Of a stretch of 55,416 nucleotides of DNA, positions 17,017 through 25,210 are shown one piece after another (the stretch's first letter is position 1; the number at the start of each line of letters is the position of its first letter). The DNA lies in NCBI RefSeq assembly GCF_944327125.1, contig NZ_CALVGO010000002.1, positions 1 through 55,416 of the forward strand. Direction: 5' to 3'. The notes beneath the pieces were generated by a model. It made no database searches and was not told where the DNA came from. It saw nothing but the letters and a program-made list of their open reading frames with translations. Source of the DNA: an uncultured Faecalicoccus sp. GTDB taxonomy: Bacteria; Bacillota_I; Bacilli_A; Erysipelotrichales; Erysipelotrichaceae. The translations under genes and the position numbers were made by a program.

Positions 17017-18045
17017 ATGGCAAAATTTGAAGGATACAAAGACATTTATGTATTTGTAGAACAAAAAAATGGAACCATTGCCGAAGTAGGTTACGAATTG
17101 ATCTCTGAAGCAAGAAAACTTGTTGCCAGCATTCCAGAAATGGGATATCAGGTTGTCGGTGTTCTGTTAGGTTCTAATATCACAGATAAAGCACAGGAAG
17201 TTATTACTCATGGTGCAGATAAGGTAATCGTTGTTGATGATGAATTATTGAAAGACTATTCTACACAGTTCTATGCAGATGCATTGACACAGATCATCAA
17301 AGAATTCAAGCCGGATTCTTTCTTGACAGGTGCGACTGTTTTAGGACGTGATTTGGCTCCACGTGTTGCAGCCCGTATTAATGCAGGTTTAACAGCGGAT
17401 GCCACTAAGATCGAAATCGATACGGAAAAGGCAAAAGACGGAGAAGCTTTATTGTTGGTTACTCGTCCTACATTTGGCGGTAACTTGTTTGGTACGATCG
17501 TTTGCCCGGACACTCGTCCTCAGATGGCTACGATTCGTCCAAAAGTATTTGATATGGCTCCTGCCGATGCAAGCCGTACAGGTGAAGTTGTGACTTTTGC
17601 TCCAGCATGGGAAAGTACAGAACCTCAGGTTACGATCGAAAAGGTTGTTGAAAAAGTTATCGAAGGCGTAGATATCACAAAAGCCAACATCCTGATTGGT
17701 GCTGGTCGTGGTGCTGAAGGATGCCTGGATGTTCTGGAAGCTTGCGCTAAGGAATTAGACGGGGTTGTTTGTGCTACTCGTGCCGTTGTTGAAGATGGCT
17801 ACATGGATAAGAGTCTGCAGGTTGGACAGACGGGTAAGACCGTTCGTCCTGCATTGTACATTGCCTGCGGTATTTCCGGAGCTGTACAGCATGTTGCCGG
17901 TATGGAAAAATCAGATATGATCATCGCCATCAACCGTGATCCTCAGGCTGAAATCTTTACGATTGCCAATATGGGATTTGTTGGTGATGTGAACGAAGTA
18001 CTGCCTTTGTTAGTAGAAGAAATCAAAAAGGCGAAAGCTGCCTAA
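17017..18045 (+). CDS. etfA: Electron transfer flavoprotein alpha subunit
   Basis: A 342-residue EtfA. The C-terminal FAD domain shows GAGRGAEG, QVGQTGKTVRPALYIACGISGAVQH and INRDPQAEIF, all conserved in EtfA. It forms the heterodimer with EtfB and docks on Bcd. Strong AAGGAG ribosome binding site. Position third in the butyrate operon, 12 bp before hbd. Confidence 0.95.
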   Translation: MAKFEGYKDIYVFVEQKNGTIAEVGYELISEARKLVASIPEMGYQVVGVLLGSNITDKAQEVITHGADKVIVVDDELLKDYSTQFYADALTQIIKEFKPDSFLTGATVLGRDLAPRVAARINAGLTADATKIEIDTEKAKDGEALLLVTRPTFGGNLFGTIVCPDTRPQMATIRPKVFDMAPADASRTGEVVTFAPAWESTEPQVTIEKVVEKVIEGVDITKANILIGAGRGAEGCLDVLEACAKELDGVVCATRAVVEDGYMDKSLQVGQTGKTVRPALYIACGISGAVQHVAGMEKSDMIIAINRDPQAEIFTIANMGFVGDVNEVLPLLVEEIKKAKAA

Positions 18046-18057
18046 GGAGGAAAAACC

Positions 18058-18894
18058 ATGACATTAAAAGTAGGTGTAGTTGGTGCTGGTACAATGGGTC
18101 AGGGAATTGCGAATGCGTTCGCAACGGCCGGAAACCAGGTAACTGTTGTTGATGTGAAATTGGAATGGGCACAGAATGGTGTAAACAAGATTTTTGCATC
18201 AAAAGACAAATTGGTTGCCAAAGGAAAAATTTCTCAGGAAGCTGCAGATCAGGCCAAAGCAAATTTAAAAGCTGGCGATTATGCTGATTTAGCGGATTCC
18301 GATCTGATCGTTGAAGCTGTACTGGAAGTAATGGATGTTAAAAAAGAATTGTTCACAAAATTAGATGAAATCGTTAAAGACGATTGCATCTTCGGATCCA
18401 ATACTTCAAGTTTAAGTATTACGGAAATCGCTAACGGAATCAAACATCCAGTAATCGGTATGCATTTCTTCAACCCAGCCGATCGTATGAAACTGGTTGA
18501 AGTAATCTCTGGTGCCAATACTCCAGTTGAAGTAAAGGATAAAGTGATTGCCATTTCTAAAGAAATTGGTAAAACTCCTGTTGAAGTCAATGAAGGACCT
18601 GGATTCGTTGTAAACCGTATTTTGGTTCCAATGATCAATGAAGCTACTTTCATTCTCCAGGAAGGAATCGCTTCTGCCAGCGATATTGACACAGCTATGC
18701 AGTTGGGTGCTAATCATCCAATGGGACCATTGGCTTTGGGAGACCTGATTGGATTGGATATCGTAGAAGCCATTATGGATGTTCTTTACCATGAAACAGG
18801 AGATTCTAAATACCGTGCTAGTACGTTATTAAGAAAAATGGTACGTGCCGGTAAATTAGGACGTAAAACCGGAGAAGGTTTCTACAAGTATTAA
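18058..18894 (+). CDS. hbd: 3-hydroxybutyryl-CoA dehydrogenase
   Basis: A 278-residue NAD(P)-dependent enzyme that reduces acetoacetyl-CoA to (S)-3-hydroxybutyryl-CoA. The N-terminal Rossmann motif GVVGAGTMGQGIA and the catalytic His in IGMHFFNPADRMKLVEVI are present. The C-terminal dimer domain has NEGPGFVVNRILVPMINEA. Length matches clostridial Hbd. AAGGAGG RBS. A terminator-like hairpin follows, so crt and the CoA-transferase gene may be transcribed at a lower level. Confidence 0.95.
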   Translation: MTLKVGVVGAGTMGQGIANAFATAGNQVTVVDVKLEWAQNGVNKIFASKDKLVAKGKISQEAADQAKANLKAGDYADLADSDLIVEAVLEVMDVKKELFTKLDEIVKDDCIFGSNTSSLSITEIANGIKHPVIGMHFFNPADRMKLVEVISGANTPVEVKDKVIAISKEIGKTPVEVNEGPGFVVNRILVPMINEATFILQEGIASASDIDTAMQLGANHPMGPLALGDLIGLDIVEAIMDVLYHETGDSKYRASTLLRKMVRAGKLGRKTGEGFYKY

Positions 18895-18912
18895 AATTTA
18901 CTTGATGAATTA

Positions 18913-18938
18913 GGCGAAACGTTCTTGTTTCGCCTTTT
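18913..18938 (+). terminator. Intra-cluster terminator-like hairpin after hbd
   Basis: GGCGAAAC and GTTTCGCC arms close on a six-base loop and are followed by five T. It lies between hbd and crt in the middle of the butyrate pathway genes, so it is probably partial. Confidence 0.75.
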
Positions 18939-18959
18939 TAAAAATGAAAGGAAAATATC

Positions 18960-19739
18960 ATGGAAAACGTATTATTAGAAAAACAAGGTCATATTTCGAT
19001 TATTACGATCAATCGAGAAAAAGCATTGAATGCACTGAGCACTGCCGTTTTGACTGATCTGGAAGAAGCAGTTAAAACTGTGGAAGCGGATGCCGATACT
19101 TATTGTGCCATCATCACAGGTGCTGGTTCAAAAAGTTTTGTAGCGGGAGCTGATATTGCGGAAATGAAAGACAAAACGGTAGAAGAAGCAGCTGAATATG
19201 GAGCTTACGGAAACAAGATCTTCCGTATGATCGAGACCATGCATTGTCCAGTCATCGCTGCTGTAAATGGATTCGCTTTAGGCGGTGGATGTGAACTGGC
19301 CATGAGCTGTGATATTCGTATCGCCAGTGAAAATGCTGTATTTGGACAGCCAGAAGTTGGATTGGGAATCACTCCAGGATTTGGCGGGACTCAGCGTTTA
19401 GCTCGTCTTGTACCTGCAGGAATCGCTAAAGAAATGATTTTTACTGCACGTAATATCAAAGCGGACAAAGCTTTGTCGATTGGTTTGGTCAACGCCGTAG
19501 TTCCAAGCGAAGAATTGATGCCAACGGTTTTAAAAATGGCAAATGGTATTGCGAAAAATGCTCCAATTGCGGTCGCATTGGCCAAAAAAGCCATTAATGA
19601 AGGGCTTCAGACAGATATCGACGGTGGAATCGAAGTCGAAGTAAAACGTTTCTCTGACTGCTTCGCAACAGAAGATCAGACGTATGGAATGGAATGTTTT
19701 GTAAACAAAGTCAAAGAAAAAGAATTTAAGAATAAGTAG
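18960..19739 (+). CDS. crt: 3-hydroxybutyryl-CoA dehydratase (crotonase)
   Basis: A 259-residue enoyl-CoA hydratase that dehydrates 3-hydroxybutyryl-CoA to crotonyl-CoA. The oxyanion-hole residues lie in AGADIAEM and NGFALGGGCELAM. Catalytic Glu residues are in GGGCELA and GQPEVGLG. RBS GAAAGGA precedes the ATG at 18960. It lies between hbd and the CoA-transferase gene, completing the chain from acetoacetyl-CoA. In many clostridia crt is the first gene of the operon; here it is downstream of a hairpin. Confidence 0.95.
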   Translation: MENVLLEKQGHISIITINREKALNALSTAVLTDLEEAVKTVEADADTYCAIITGAGSKSFVAGADIAEMKDKTVEEAAEYGAYGNKIFRMIETMHCPVIAAVNGFALGGGCELAMSCDIRIASENAVFGQPEVGLGITPGFGGTQRLARLVPAGIAKEMIFTARNIKADKALSIGLVNAVVPSEELMPTVLKMANGIAKNAPIAVALAKKAINEGLQTDIDGGIEVEVKRFSDCFATEDQTYGMECFVNKVKEKEFKNK

Positions 19740-19749
19740 GAGGGTTCAT

Positions 19750-21303
19750 ATGGCAAAGATTTTATCAGCTGAAGAAGCTGTTTCCATGATCAAAGATGGG
19801 GATACAGTCGGAATCAGTGGTTTTATCGGAATGGGACATCCACAGGAACTTAGTATCGCCGTTGAAAACAGCTTTTTAAATACAGGACATCCTCGGGATC
19901 TAACGGTTATGTTTTCAGCTGGAATGGGTGATGGTACAGACAAACTGGGTGCCAATCATCTAGGTCATGAAGGTCTTTTAAAACGAATTGTCGTTGGACA
20001 TTGGGGACTGATTCCTACATTCCAAAAATTAGTATTTGAAAATAAAGTGGAAGGATACAATCTTCCTTTAGGTACGATTTCTTTATTGTTCAGAGAAATC
20101 GCCGGACATCGTCCTGGAGTTATTACTAAAATTGGTCTGAAAACTTTTGTCGATCCTCGCCTGGAAGGGGCTAAGATGAATGAAAAGACTCGCCAGGCCG
20201 AAGACCTTGTAGAATTGATCAACATGGATGGAGAAGAATGGCTTCGATATAAATCTTTCCCAGTCAATGTGGCTTTACTACGAGGAACTTATGCAGATGA
20301 AGATGGTAACGTTGTCATGACACAGGAAGCCGGCACACTGGATTCCTTATCCATTGCGCAGGCGGCCAAAAATTCTGGTGGGAAAGTTATTGTGCAGGTC
20401 AAAGAAATCGTACAGAACGGAACTCTTTCAGCCCGTGATGTGAAAATTCCTGGTATCTATGTCGATGCCCTTGTTATTGGTAAGCCAGAAAATCACTGGC
20501 AGACTTATTCACAGGAATACAACCCTTCCTATTCTGGTGAAGTACGTGTTCCTGTAGATTCTATCGAGCCAATGCCTTTGAACGCTCGTAAAGTTGTCTG
20601 TCGAAGAGCTGCGATGGAACTGGATCCACAGGCCATTATCAATTTAGGAATCGGTATGCCCGAAGGTATTGCCAATGTGGCCAACGAAGAAGGTCTTCCG
20701 GGCTTGAAGCTGACTGTAGAAACCGGCGGTATCGGCGGTGTTCCTATGAGCGGCACAGCCTTTGGAGCTTGTACCAATCCAGATGCGATGATTGACCAGC
20801 CATATCAGTTTGATTTCTACGATGGCGGTGGTTTGGATCAGGCTTTCTTAGGTTTGGCTGAATGCGATCGTCATGGAAATATCAATGTTTCCCGCTTTGG
20901 ACCAAAAATTGCCGGCTGCGGAGGTTTTATCAACATTACACAGACAGCTCCGGTTGTCGTTTATTGTGGAACGTTTACCGCAAAGGGATTAAAGGAAAAA
21001 ATTGGAGATGGCAAACTTGAGATCGTTCAGGAAGGTCAGATAAAAAAATTTAAGAATGAGGTAGAACAGATCACATTTGCGGCTGAATATGCTGCTCAAA
21101 CAGGACAGAAGGTTCTTTATATTACCGAACGTGCCGTATTTGAATTGCTGGATGGCAAACTGACGTTGACCGAGATTGCTCCAGGAATCGATTTGGAAAA
21201 AGATGTATTGGCGCAAATGGAATTTAAACCTGCCATTTCAGAAAACCTTAAGCTGATGGATGAACGTCTGTTTAAAGATGAAAAAATGGGCTTAATCAAA
21301 TAA
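19750..21303 (+). CDS. Propionate/acetate CoA-transferase-type enzyme (fused alpha-beta, likely butyryl-CoA:acetate transfer)
   Basis: A 517-residue type I CoA-transferase with both domains fused. It aligns by eye along its length with Clostridium propionicum Pct, and E324 in LTVETGGIGG sits at the same number as the Pct catalytic glutamate. The C terminus (ITERAVFELLDGKLTLTEIAPGIDL) is also family-typical. At the end of the butyrate cluster it most likely releases butyrate from butyryl-CoA while making acetyl-CoA. It is not the But-type transferase nor a butyrate kinase. E. coli YdiF is a related acetate CoA-transferase. RBS TAGGAGGG, 10 bp after crt. Confidence 0.9.
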   Translation: MAKILSAEEAVSMIKDGDTVGISGFIGMGHPQELSIAVENSFLNTGHPRDLTVMFSAGMGDGTDKLGANHLGHEGLLKRIVVGHWGLIPTFQKLVFENKVEGYNLPLGTISLLFREIAGHRPGVITKIGLKTFVDPRLEGAKMNEKTRQAEDLVELINMDGEEWLRYKSFPVNVALLRGTYADEDGNVVMTQEAGTLDSLSIAQAAKNSGGKVIVQVKEIVQNGTLSARDVKIPGIYVDALVIGKPENHWQTYSQEYNPSYSGEVRVPVDSIEPMPLNARKVVCRRAAMELDPQAIINLGIGMPEGIANVANEEGLPGLKLTVETGGIGGVPMSGTAFGACTNPDAMIDQPYQFDFYDGGGLDQAFLGLAECDRHGNINVSRFGPKIAGCGGFINITQTAPVVVYCGTFTAKGLKEKIGDGKLEIVQEGQIKKFKNEVEQITFAAEYAAQTGQKVLYITERAVFELLDGKLTLTEIAPGIDLEKDVLAQMEFKPAISENLKLMDERLFKDEKMGLIK

Positions 21304-21307
21304 TTCG

Positions 21308-21335
21308 ATAGAGTACTTTCGGGTACTCTATTTTT
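21308..21335 (+). terminator. Terminator of the butyrate cluster
   Basis: ATAGAGTAC and GTACTCTAT arms with a six-base loop are followed by a T run, 5 bp after the CoA-transferase stop. Confidence 0.85.
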
Positions 21336-21349
21336 GAAAGGAGGCTTGT

Positions 21350-22387
21350 ATGCTCTTTTTTAGAAACGATTATGGACAAAGCTGTATTCAAGATATCGTT
21401 GATGAATTTACGGCCATTCAAGATCAGAGCTTTGTAGGGTATGGAGAAGATACCATTTCGTTGAAGGCCAAGGAATTGATTCAGTCAAAAATTCCAGATC
21501 ATCAAGTAGATATTCAATTTATCTCTGGTGGGACACTGACCAATCAGACCGTGATCAAATCGATTCTTCGACCTTTTGAAGCCGTGATTTCCTGTGATAC
21601 AGGACATATTGCCACACATGAAACCGGTGCCATCGAAGCAACAGGTCATAAAGTCATCACTGTCAATAATGTCAATGGAAAGCTAACGCCGGATTTGATT
21701 CAGAAAACATTTGACGAACACATGCTGACCTATGAACATCTGGTCTATCCTAAATTGGTTTATATTTCCAATGCGACAGAGTTTGGAACGGTCTATACGC
21801 GGGATGAGCTTTTTTCGATTCATGAAAAATGTCAAGAATTGGGCTTATATCTTTATATTGATGGTGCTCGTTTGGGAGCGGCCTTGACTTCTGGAATTGA
21901 TTATGGTCTTAACGATATCGCTTCCTGGGCGGATGTCTTTTATATTGGAGGCACAAAGAATGGAGCGATGATGGGAGAGGCTGTCGTAATCGTAAACGAT
22001 GCTTTAAAACCATTTTTCCGCTTCTGCATGAAACAAAATGGAGCTATGATGGCCAAAGGCTGGATGTTGGGGGTACAGTTTTTAGGATTATTCAAAAATG
22101 ATGCATTTTTTACTTGTGCCAAACATGCGAACCGCTATGCTTCACAAATTCAAGATTCTTTATTCGCCTTGAAATATCCTGTCTTAATGAAAAGTGATAC
22201 CAATCAGATTTTTCCTGTTGTCACAAAATCAGAATATGATTATTTGAAAGATAAGGTAGATTTTGAAATTTGGGAAGAATCCGGCGATTCTTTAGTAATT
22301 CGTTTTGTGACAAGCTGGCATACTTCCAAAGAGGAAGTCGATCAACTTATCGAATTTCTAAAACAGGCAAAACAGCTCTCTGTATAA
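21350..22387 (+). CDS. ltaE: Low-specificity threonine aldolase / beta-eliminating lyase family
   Basis: A 345-residue PLP enzyme of the threonine aldolase family, which splits L-threonine (and allo-threonine) to glycine and acetaldehyde. The cofactor lysine is in FYIGGTKNGAMMGEA, and SCDTGHIATHETGAIEATGHK contains the conserved His-Glu-Gly region near the active site. AAAGGAGG lies upstream of the ATG. It stands just behind the butyrate-cluster terminator, with no close promoter recognised, so it may use read-through. Exact substrate preference is not visible. Confidence 0.88.
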   Translation: MLFFRNDYGQSCIQDIVDEFTAIQDQSFVGYGEDTISLKAKELIQSKIPDHQVDIQFISGGTLTNQTVIKSILRPFEAVISCDTGHIATHETGAIEATGHKVITVNNVNGKLTPDLIQKTFDEHMLTYEHLVYPKLVYISNATEFGTVYTRDELFSIHEKCQELGLYLYIDGARLGAALTSGIDYGLNDIASWADVFYIGGTKNGAMMGEAVVIVNDALKPFFRFCMKQNGAMMAKGWMLGVQFLGLFKNDAFFTCAKHANRYASQIQDSLFALKYPVLMKSDTNQIFPVVTKSEYDYLKDKVDFEIWEESGDSLVIRFVTSWHTSKEEVDQLIEFLKQAKQLSV

Positions 22388-22406
22388 TCGAGAGCTGTTT
22401 TTTTTT
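22371..22406 (+). terminator. Terminator of the threonine aldolase gene
   Basis: ACAGCTCTC and GAGAGCTGT arms enclose the stop codon and are followed by nine T. The convergent yitT-type gene ends inside the same T run, so the stem may serve both strands. Confidence 0.85.
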
Positions 22407-23253
22407 ACTGATATTTCTTTTTCATTGAAAAGCCACGTCCCCAAACTTCTGAAACACGGCTTACGATCATAAAGGCATCGGGGTCAACACTTCTTACAAT
22501 TTTTTCAATCCTTGGAAGTTCACGGTTTGATATCACACTTAAGATGACACTTTGTTCCTGCTTAGAATATCCGCCTTTTGCCTGTAATAAAGTTACGCCG
22601 CGATCAATTTCCGACAAAATATCTTTTGCGATTTGATCATGATATTCACTGATAATCTTGATTTCTGTTCGCGTGGTGCCCATGAGCATGACCTTATCCA
22701 ATACAATCGAGGTCGTTAGAATCAATAAGATCCCGTATAATAAGTTTTCTAAAGGGTTATACAAGGTTTGTATGCTAAGAATGATAAAGTCAAATACATA
22801 TAAACTGATAGAAACAGGAATTCTGAAAAAGCGGTACAAAAGAAGGGGAGGGATATCCATACCCCCTGTACTGGCTCCACTGCGTAATACGATTCCCAAG
22901 GATAATCCAAGACCTAGACCGGCAAAGATCGTATTCAACAATAAGTTTTCGGTAATTATAGGATCTCCTAATGTTTGATTCAAAAACTCCAGCGCGATCG
23001 GATAGATAAAGCTGCTGATGATGGTTGTCATCGCAAACTTTTTCCCCAAGATCAAAAAACCGATGATCAACATAAAAACATTGAAAATAAAGATAAACAT
23101 CGTAATGGGAATGTTAAAGAAATGATTCATAAATAAACTGATTCCAGTGGTTCCTGAACTCATTAACTGAGAGGGAAGAACGAATAGTTTTACGGTAAGC
23201 GCATAAAGAATGTTCCCGATGATTACAGGGACAATGGATTTAAATACTGACAT
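22405..23253 (-). CDS. YitT-family membrane protein (DUF161/DUF2179)
   Basis: A 282-residue protein with about five N-terminal membrane helices and a soluble C-terminal DUF2179-like domain of about 80 residues (GGYSKQEQSVILSVISNRELPRIEKIV...). Function of the family is unknown. The start is placed at 23253, 5 bases after GGAGG; the longer in-frame start at 23274 would lie within the terminator hairpin upstream. The gene has its own promoter and a short leader containing an intrinsic terminator directly ahead of the ribosome binding site, suggesting attenuation. Confidence 0.85.
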   Translation of the reverse strand: MSVFKSIVPVIIGNILYALTVKLFVLPSQLMSSGTTGISLFMNHFFNIPITMFIFIFNVFMLIIGFLILGKKFAMTTIISSFIYPIALEFLNQTLGDPIITENLLLNTIFAGLGLGLSLGIVLRSGASTGGMDIPPLLLYRFFRIPVSISLYVFDFIILSIQTLYNPLENLLYGILLILTTSIVLDKVMLMGTTRTEIKIISEYHDQIAKDILSEIDRGVTLLQAKGGYSKQEQSVILSVISNRELPRIEKIVRSVDPDAFMIVSRVSEVWGRGFSMKKKYQ

Positions 23254-23262
23254 AACTCCTCC

Positions 23263-23305
23263 AAAAAAAAACACGCTGGAAAGAAATGTTTTCCCTGTCA
23301 GCGTG
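23263..23305 (-). terminator. Terminator/attenuator in the leader of the yitT-type gene
   Basis: Reverse strand CACGCTG and CAGCGTG arms enclose 20 bases and are followed by nine T that run directly into the GGAGG site. A promoter lies about 30 bp upstream of the stem, so the hairpin is inside the yitT transcript as well as downstream of the phosphatase gene. A GGCGATCGCC palindrome (23311-23320) precedes it. Confidence 0.7.
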
Positions 23306-23333
23306 GATCAAGGCGATCGCCTAATACACCTTT

Positions 23334-23362
23334 ATTTTATAGAATCTTTGTCCTAAAATCAA
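23334..23362 (-). promoter_or_regulatory. Promoter of the yitT-type gene
   Basis: Reverse strand -35 TTGATT (23357-23362), 17-bp spacer and -10 TAAAAT (23334-23339). It overlaps the last codons of the upstream phosphatase gene. Predicted start near 23327 gives a leader of about 74 nt. Confidence 0.65.
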
Positions 23363-24453
23363 ATACATTCTTTTACGTTTTCTTTGTACGTCCAACCTAA
23401 AACTCCATCTTTTTTTATTTGGGCTTTATTGCCGTAGGTCTTTACAATTTTGACACGATCTCCTTGTTTTAAGGGGATCTTATAATTTGTATAATCGCTA
23501 GCGTAATATTTCCCATTGCGTTTTTCAATAAAGAAACGATCCACCCAGAATGATCTTTTTAAATAGGGACTATAAACATAAGATTGATCGTTTCTTGTCT
23601 GCAGAATTTCGATTTCTCCATGATTCCAAGTAACAAACATCGGAATGGCGTTGTCTTTATCAACGTCATGTTGTACGATTGCTTCTGGCAAATTATCCGT
23701 ACGTTTTGTATAGATCTTATTTCCTTCAAAAATTAAAGCGTTTAACTGTCCGCCTTCTTTTACAACGTTTCCGCCATCTATACAGTAGATATTCTTTGAT
23801 ACGTCATAGATGGGATCAAAATGAGCGATGTGTTTTTGATATTCAGTGACAGGCATATGTCCGCATATGACTTTTTTTGTAAATTTCTGTTCTGTGTGAA
23901 AGAAAAAAGGTGTTGTCATTGGAATCCTGAAATCATCTCCATAAAAAGTCTCGGATTGAATTCCAGCATGCGTGCATATAAAATCCTCTGTTTCTATGAT
24001 ATGGGGTAAATCATTACAAAAGGACATCTCTTCGTAAAAATGATAACGGAGCTGTTGACAAAATGATTCCATCTCTGTGTTTTCATGAAAAGTCAGATTG
24101 ATTTGTTTTGCCATTTCATGAAGAAGGGAGTGTTTTCTTACAGTAAGAATCTTTTTAAGAAAATCCAGACGATAGGAAAGAAATGCATTTTTTACCGTGA
24201 AATCACAATTTCCCATAAGACAATGAACATCGCCTTCTTTGACCTGGTTCATGATCTGGTGCAGGAGCTCTAAGTTCTGCGGGCCTTTTTCTAAAAGATC
24301 TCCCAGCAGTATCAAACGATCTTTATGGATATCAAATCGGCAAATCTCCAAGAGTTTATTATAACTTTTGGCATTCCCGTGAATATCGCTGATGAAAATC
24401 GTTTTACCTTTTGACTTTTTATCTAATTTTTTAACTTTTATCTTTCTATTCAT
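23359..24453 (-). CDS. PPP-like metallophosphoesterase with C-terminal SH3-like domain
   Basis: A 364-residue calcineurin-like phosphoesterase. The first metal motif D23-I-H25-G is intact, and THAGI and CGHMP supply later histidines. The second and third motifs are altered: GDLLEKG replaces GDxxDRG, and GN82-C83-D replaces GNH(E/D), so the usual catalytic-acid His is a Cys. The last 70 residues look like an SH3-type beta domain (ending GWTYKENVKECI). Relatives include bis-nucleoside tetraphosphatase and Ser/Thr phosphatases. The ATG at 24453 overlaps the end of the esterase gene by 8 bases without a clear RBS, implying translational coupling. Substrate unknown. Confidence 0.8.
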   Translation of the reverse strand: MNRKIKVKKLDKKSKGKTIFISDIHGNAKSYNKLLEICRFDIHKDRLILLGDLLEKGPQNLELLHQIMNQVKEGDVHCLMGNCDFTVKNAFLSYRLDFLKKILTVRKHSLLHEMAKQINLTFHENTEMESFCQQLRYHFYEEMSFCNDLPHIIETEDFICTHAGIQSETFYGDDFRIPMTTPFFFHTEQKFTKKVICGHMPVTEYQKHIAHFDPIYDVSKNIYCIDGGNVVKEGGQLNALIFEGNKIYTKRTDNLPEAIVQHDVDKDNAIPMFVTWNHGEIEILQTRNDQSYVYSPYLKRSFWVDRFFIEKRNGKYYASDYTNYKIPLKQGDRVKIVKTYGNKAQIKKDGVLGWTYKENVKECI

Positions 24454-25210
24454 GATCAAACAAATAATTCAAAAATTCAGGTGTTTCTTCTTCCCATGAG
24501 CTTTCCGTGTGTTCACCTTCTGGTTTAACGTTAAAATAGATTTGTGCTCCATTTTTGGAAAGTCGATTTGCTAGTTCGGTACAGATTTTGGTTTCCTGAA
24601 CGAATGCGTGTTTTCCGTGCCCTTCCAAAGCCCCCCAGGAAAAATAAAACGATGAAGGCTGTTGAAAATGAGTGCGACTGGCTTCCATTAAAAAATAATC
24701 GGCAGTGGGAATCAAATAAGGCGAGATGACCAGCGACTTTGAGTAGACATCGTTATAGCGCATGCCGGCATACAACGCCATTTCACCGCCGCAGCTGGAA
24801 CCTCCGATCCAAGTCGTTTCTCTTTGCGGCAGGGTAGGAAAGTGTTCGTCGATGTAAGGCTTTAATTCATGAACGAAAAAATGCATCGTTCCATCTCCAT
24901 ACCCCTCTGAGAGAACTTGTAACTCTTCATCGGCAAAGGGATAGGGGCTGTATTCGCATAAACGATCATTTCCTTCATGAGAGCATTCCTGACCAACCAC
25001 GATCAGATCTCGATGAGCATGGATGATACTTGCGGCAAGATTCCAGGACTTTCCAAAGGTTGCATCTTCATCGTTAAACAGGTTATGGCCATCGAACATA
25101 TAAAGAACGGGATACCGTTTTTGTGAATAGAGATAGTCGTCCGGCAAAAACATATGGATCATACGTTTTTCCTTGAAAAGGCTCATAAAAAGTTCAAACT
25201 TTAAAATCAC
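24446..25210 (-). CDS. Alpha/beta-hydrolase esterase (esterase D/enterochelin-esterase-like)
   Basis: A 254-residue esterase-family hydrolase. The nucleophile elbow is WIGGSSCGGEMALYAG (G-x-S-x-G with Ser near residue 140). The Asp of VLYMFDGHNLF lies in the conserved early motif, and the catalytic His is probably in PEGEHTESSWEEETPEFL. The start is a GTG that overlaps the ATP-grasp stop codon (GTGA), with GGAA upstream. No signal peptide, so it acts in the cytoplasm. It lies between an ATP-grasp ligase and a phosphoesterase in one operon. The substrate is unknown; it could process the ligase product. Confidence 0.82.
   Translation of the reverse strand: MILKFELFMSLFKEKRMIHMFLPDDYLYSQKRYPVLYMFDGHNLFNDEDATFGKSWNLAASIIHAHRDLIVVGQECSHEGNDRLCEYSPYPFADEELQVLSEGYGDGTMHFFVHELKPYIDEHFPTLPQRETTWIGGSSCGGEMALYAGMRYNDVYSKSLVISPYLIPTADYFLMEASRTHFQQPSSFYFSWGALEGHGKHAFVQETKICTELANRLSKNGAQIYFNVKPEGEHTESSWEEETPEFLNYLFDHE

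Noticed and set aside
18279-18692. Long reverse-strand ORF opposite hbd
   Set aside because: It mirrors the codon pattern of hbd and has no start signal; a typical antisense shadow.
23272-23320. Fluoride or preQ1 riboswitch in the yitT-type leader
   Set aside because: The palindrome and stem do not show the conserved pseudoknot sequences of either class; only an attenuator-like terminator can be claimed.
24453-24459. TTG start two codons upstream of the metallophosphatase ATG
   Set aside because: A TTG next to an ATG without a better ribosome binding site; the ATG is the simpler choice.
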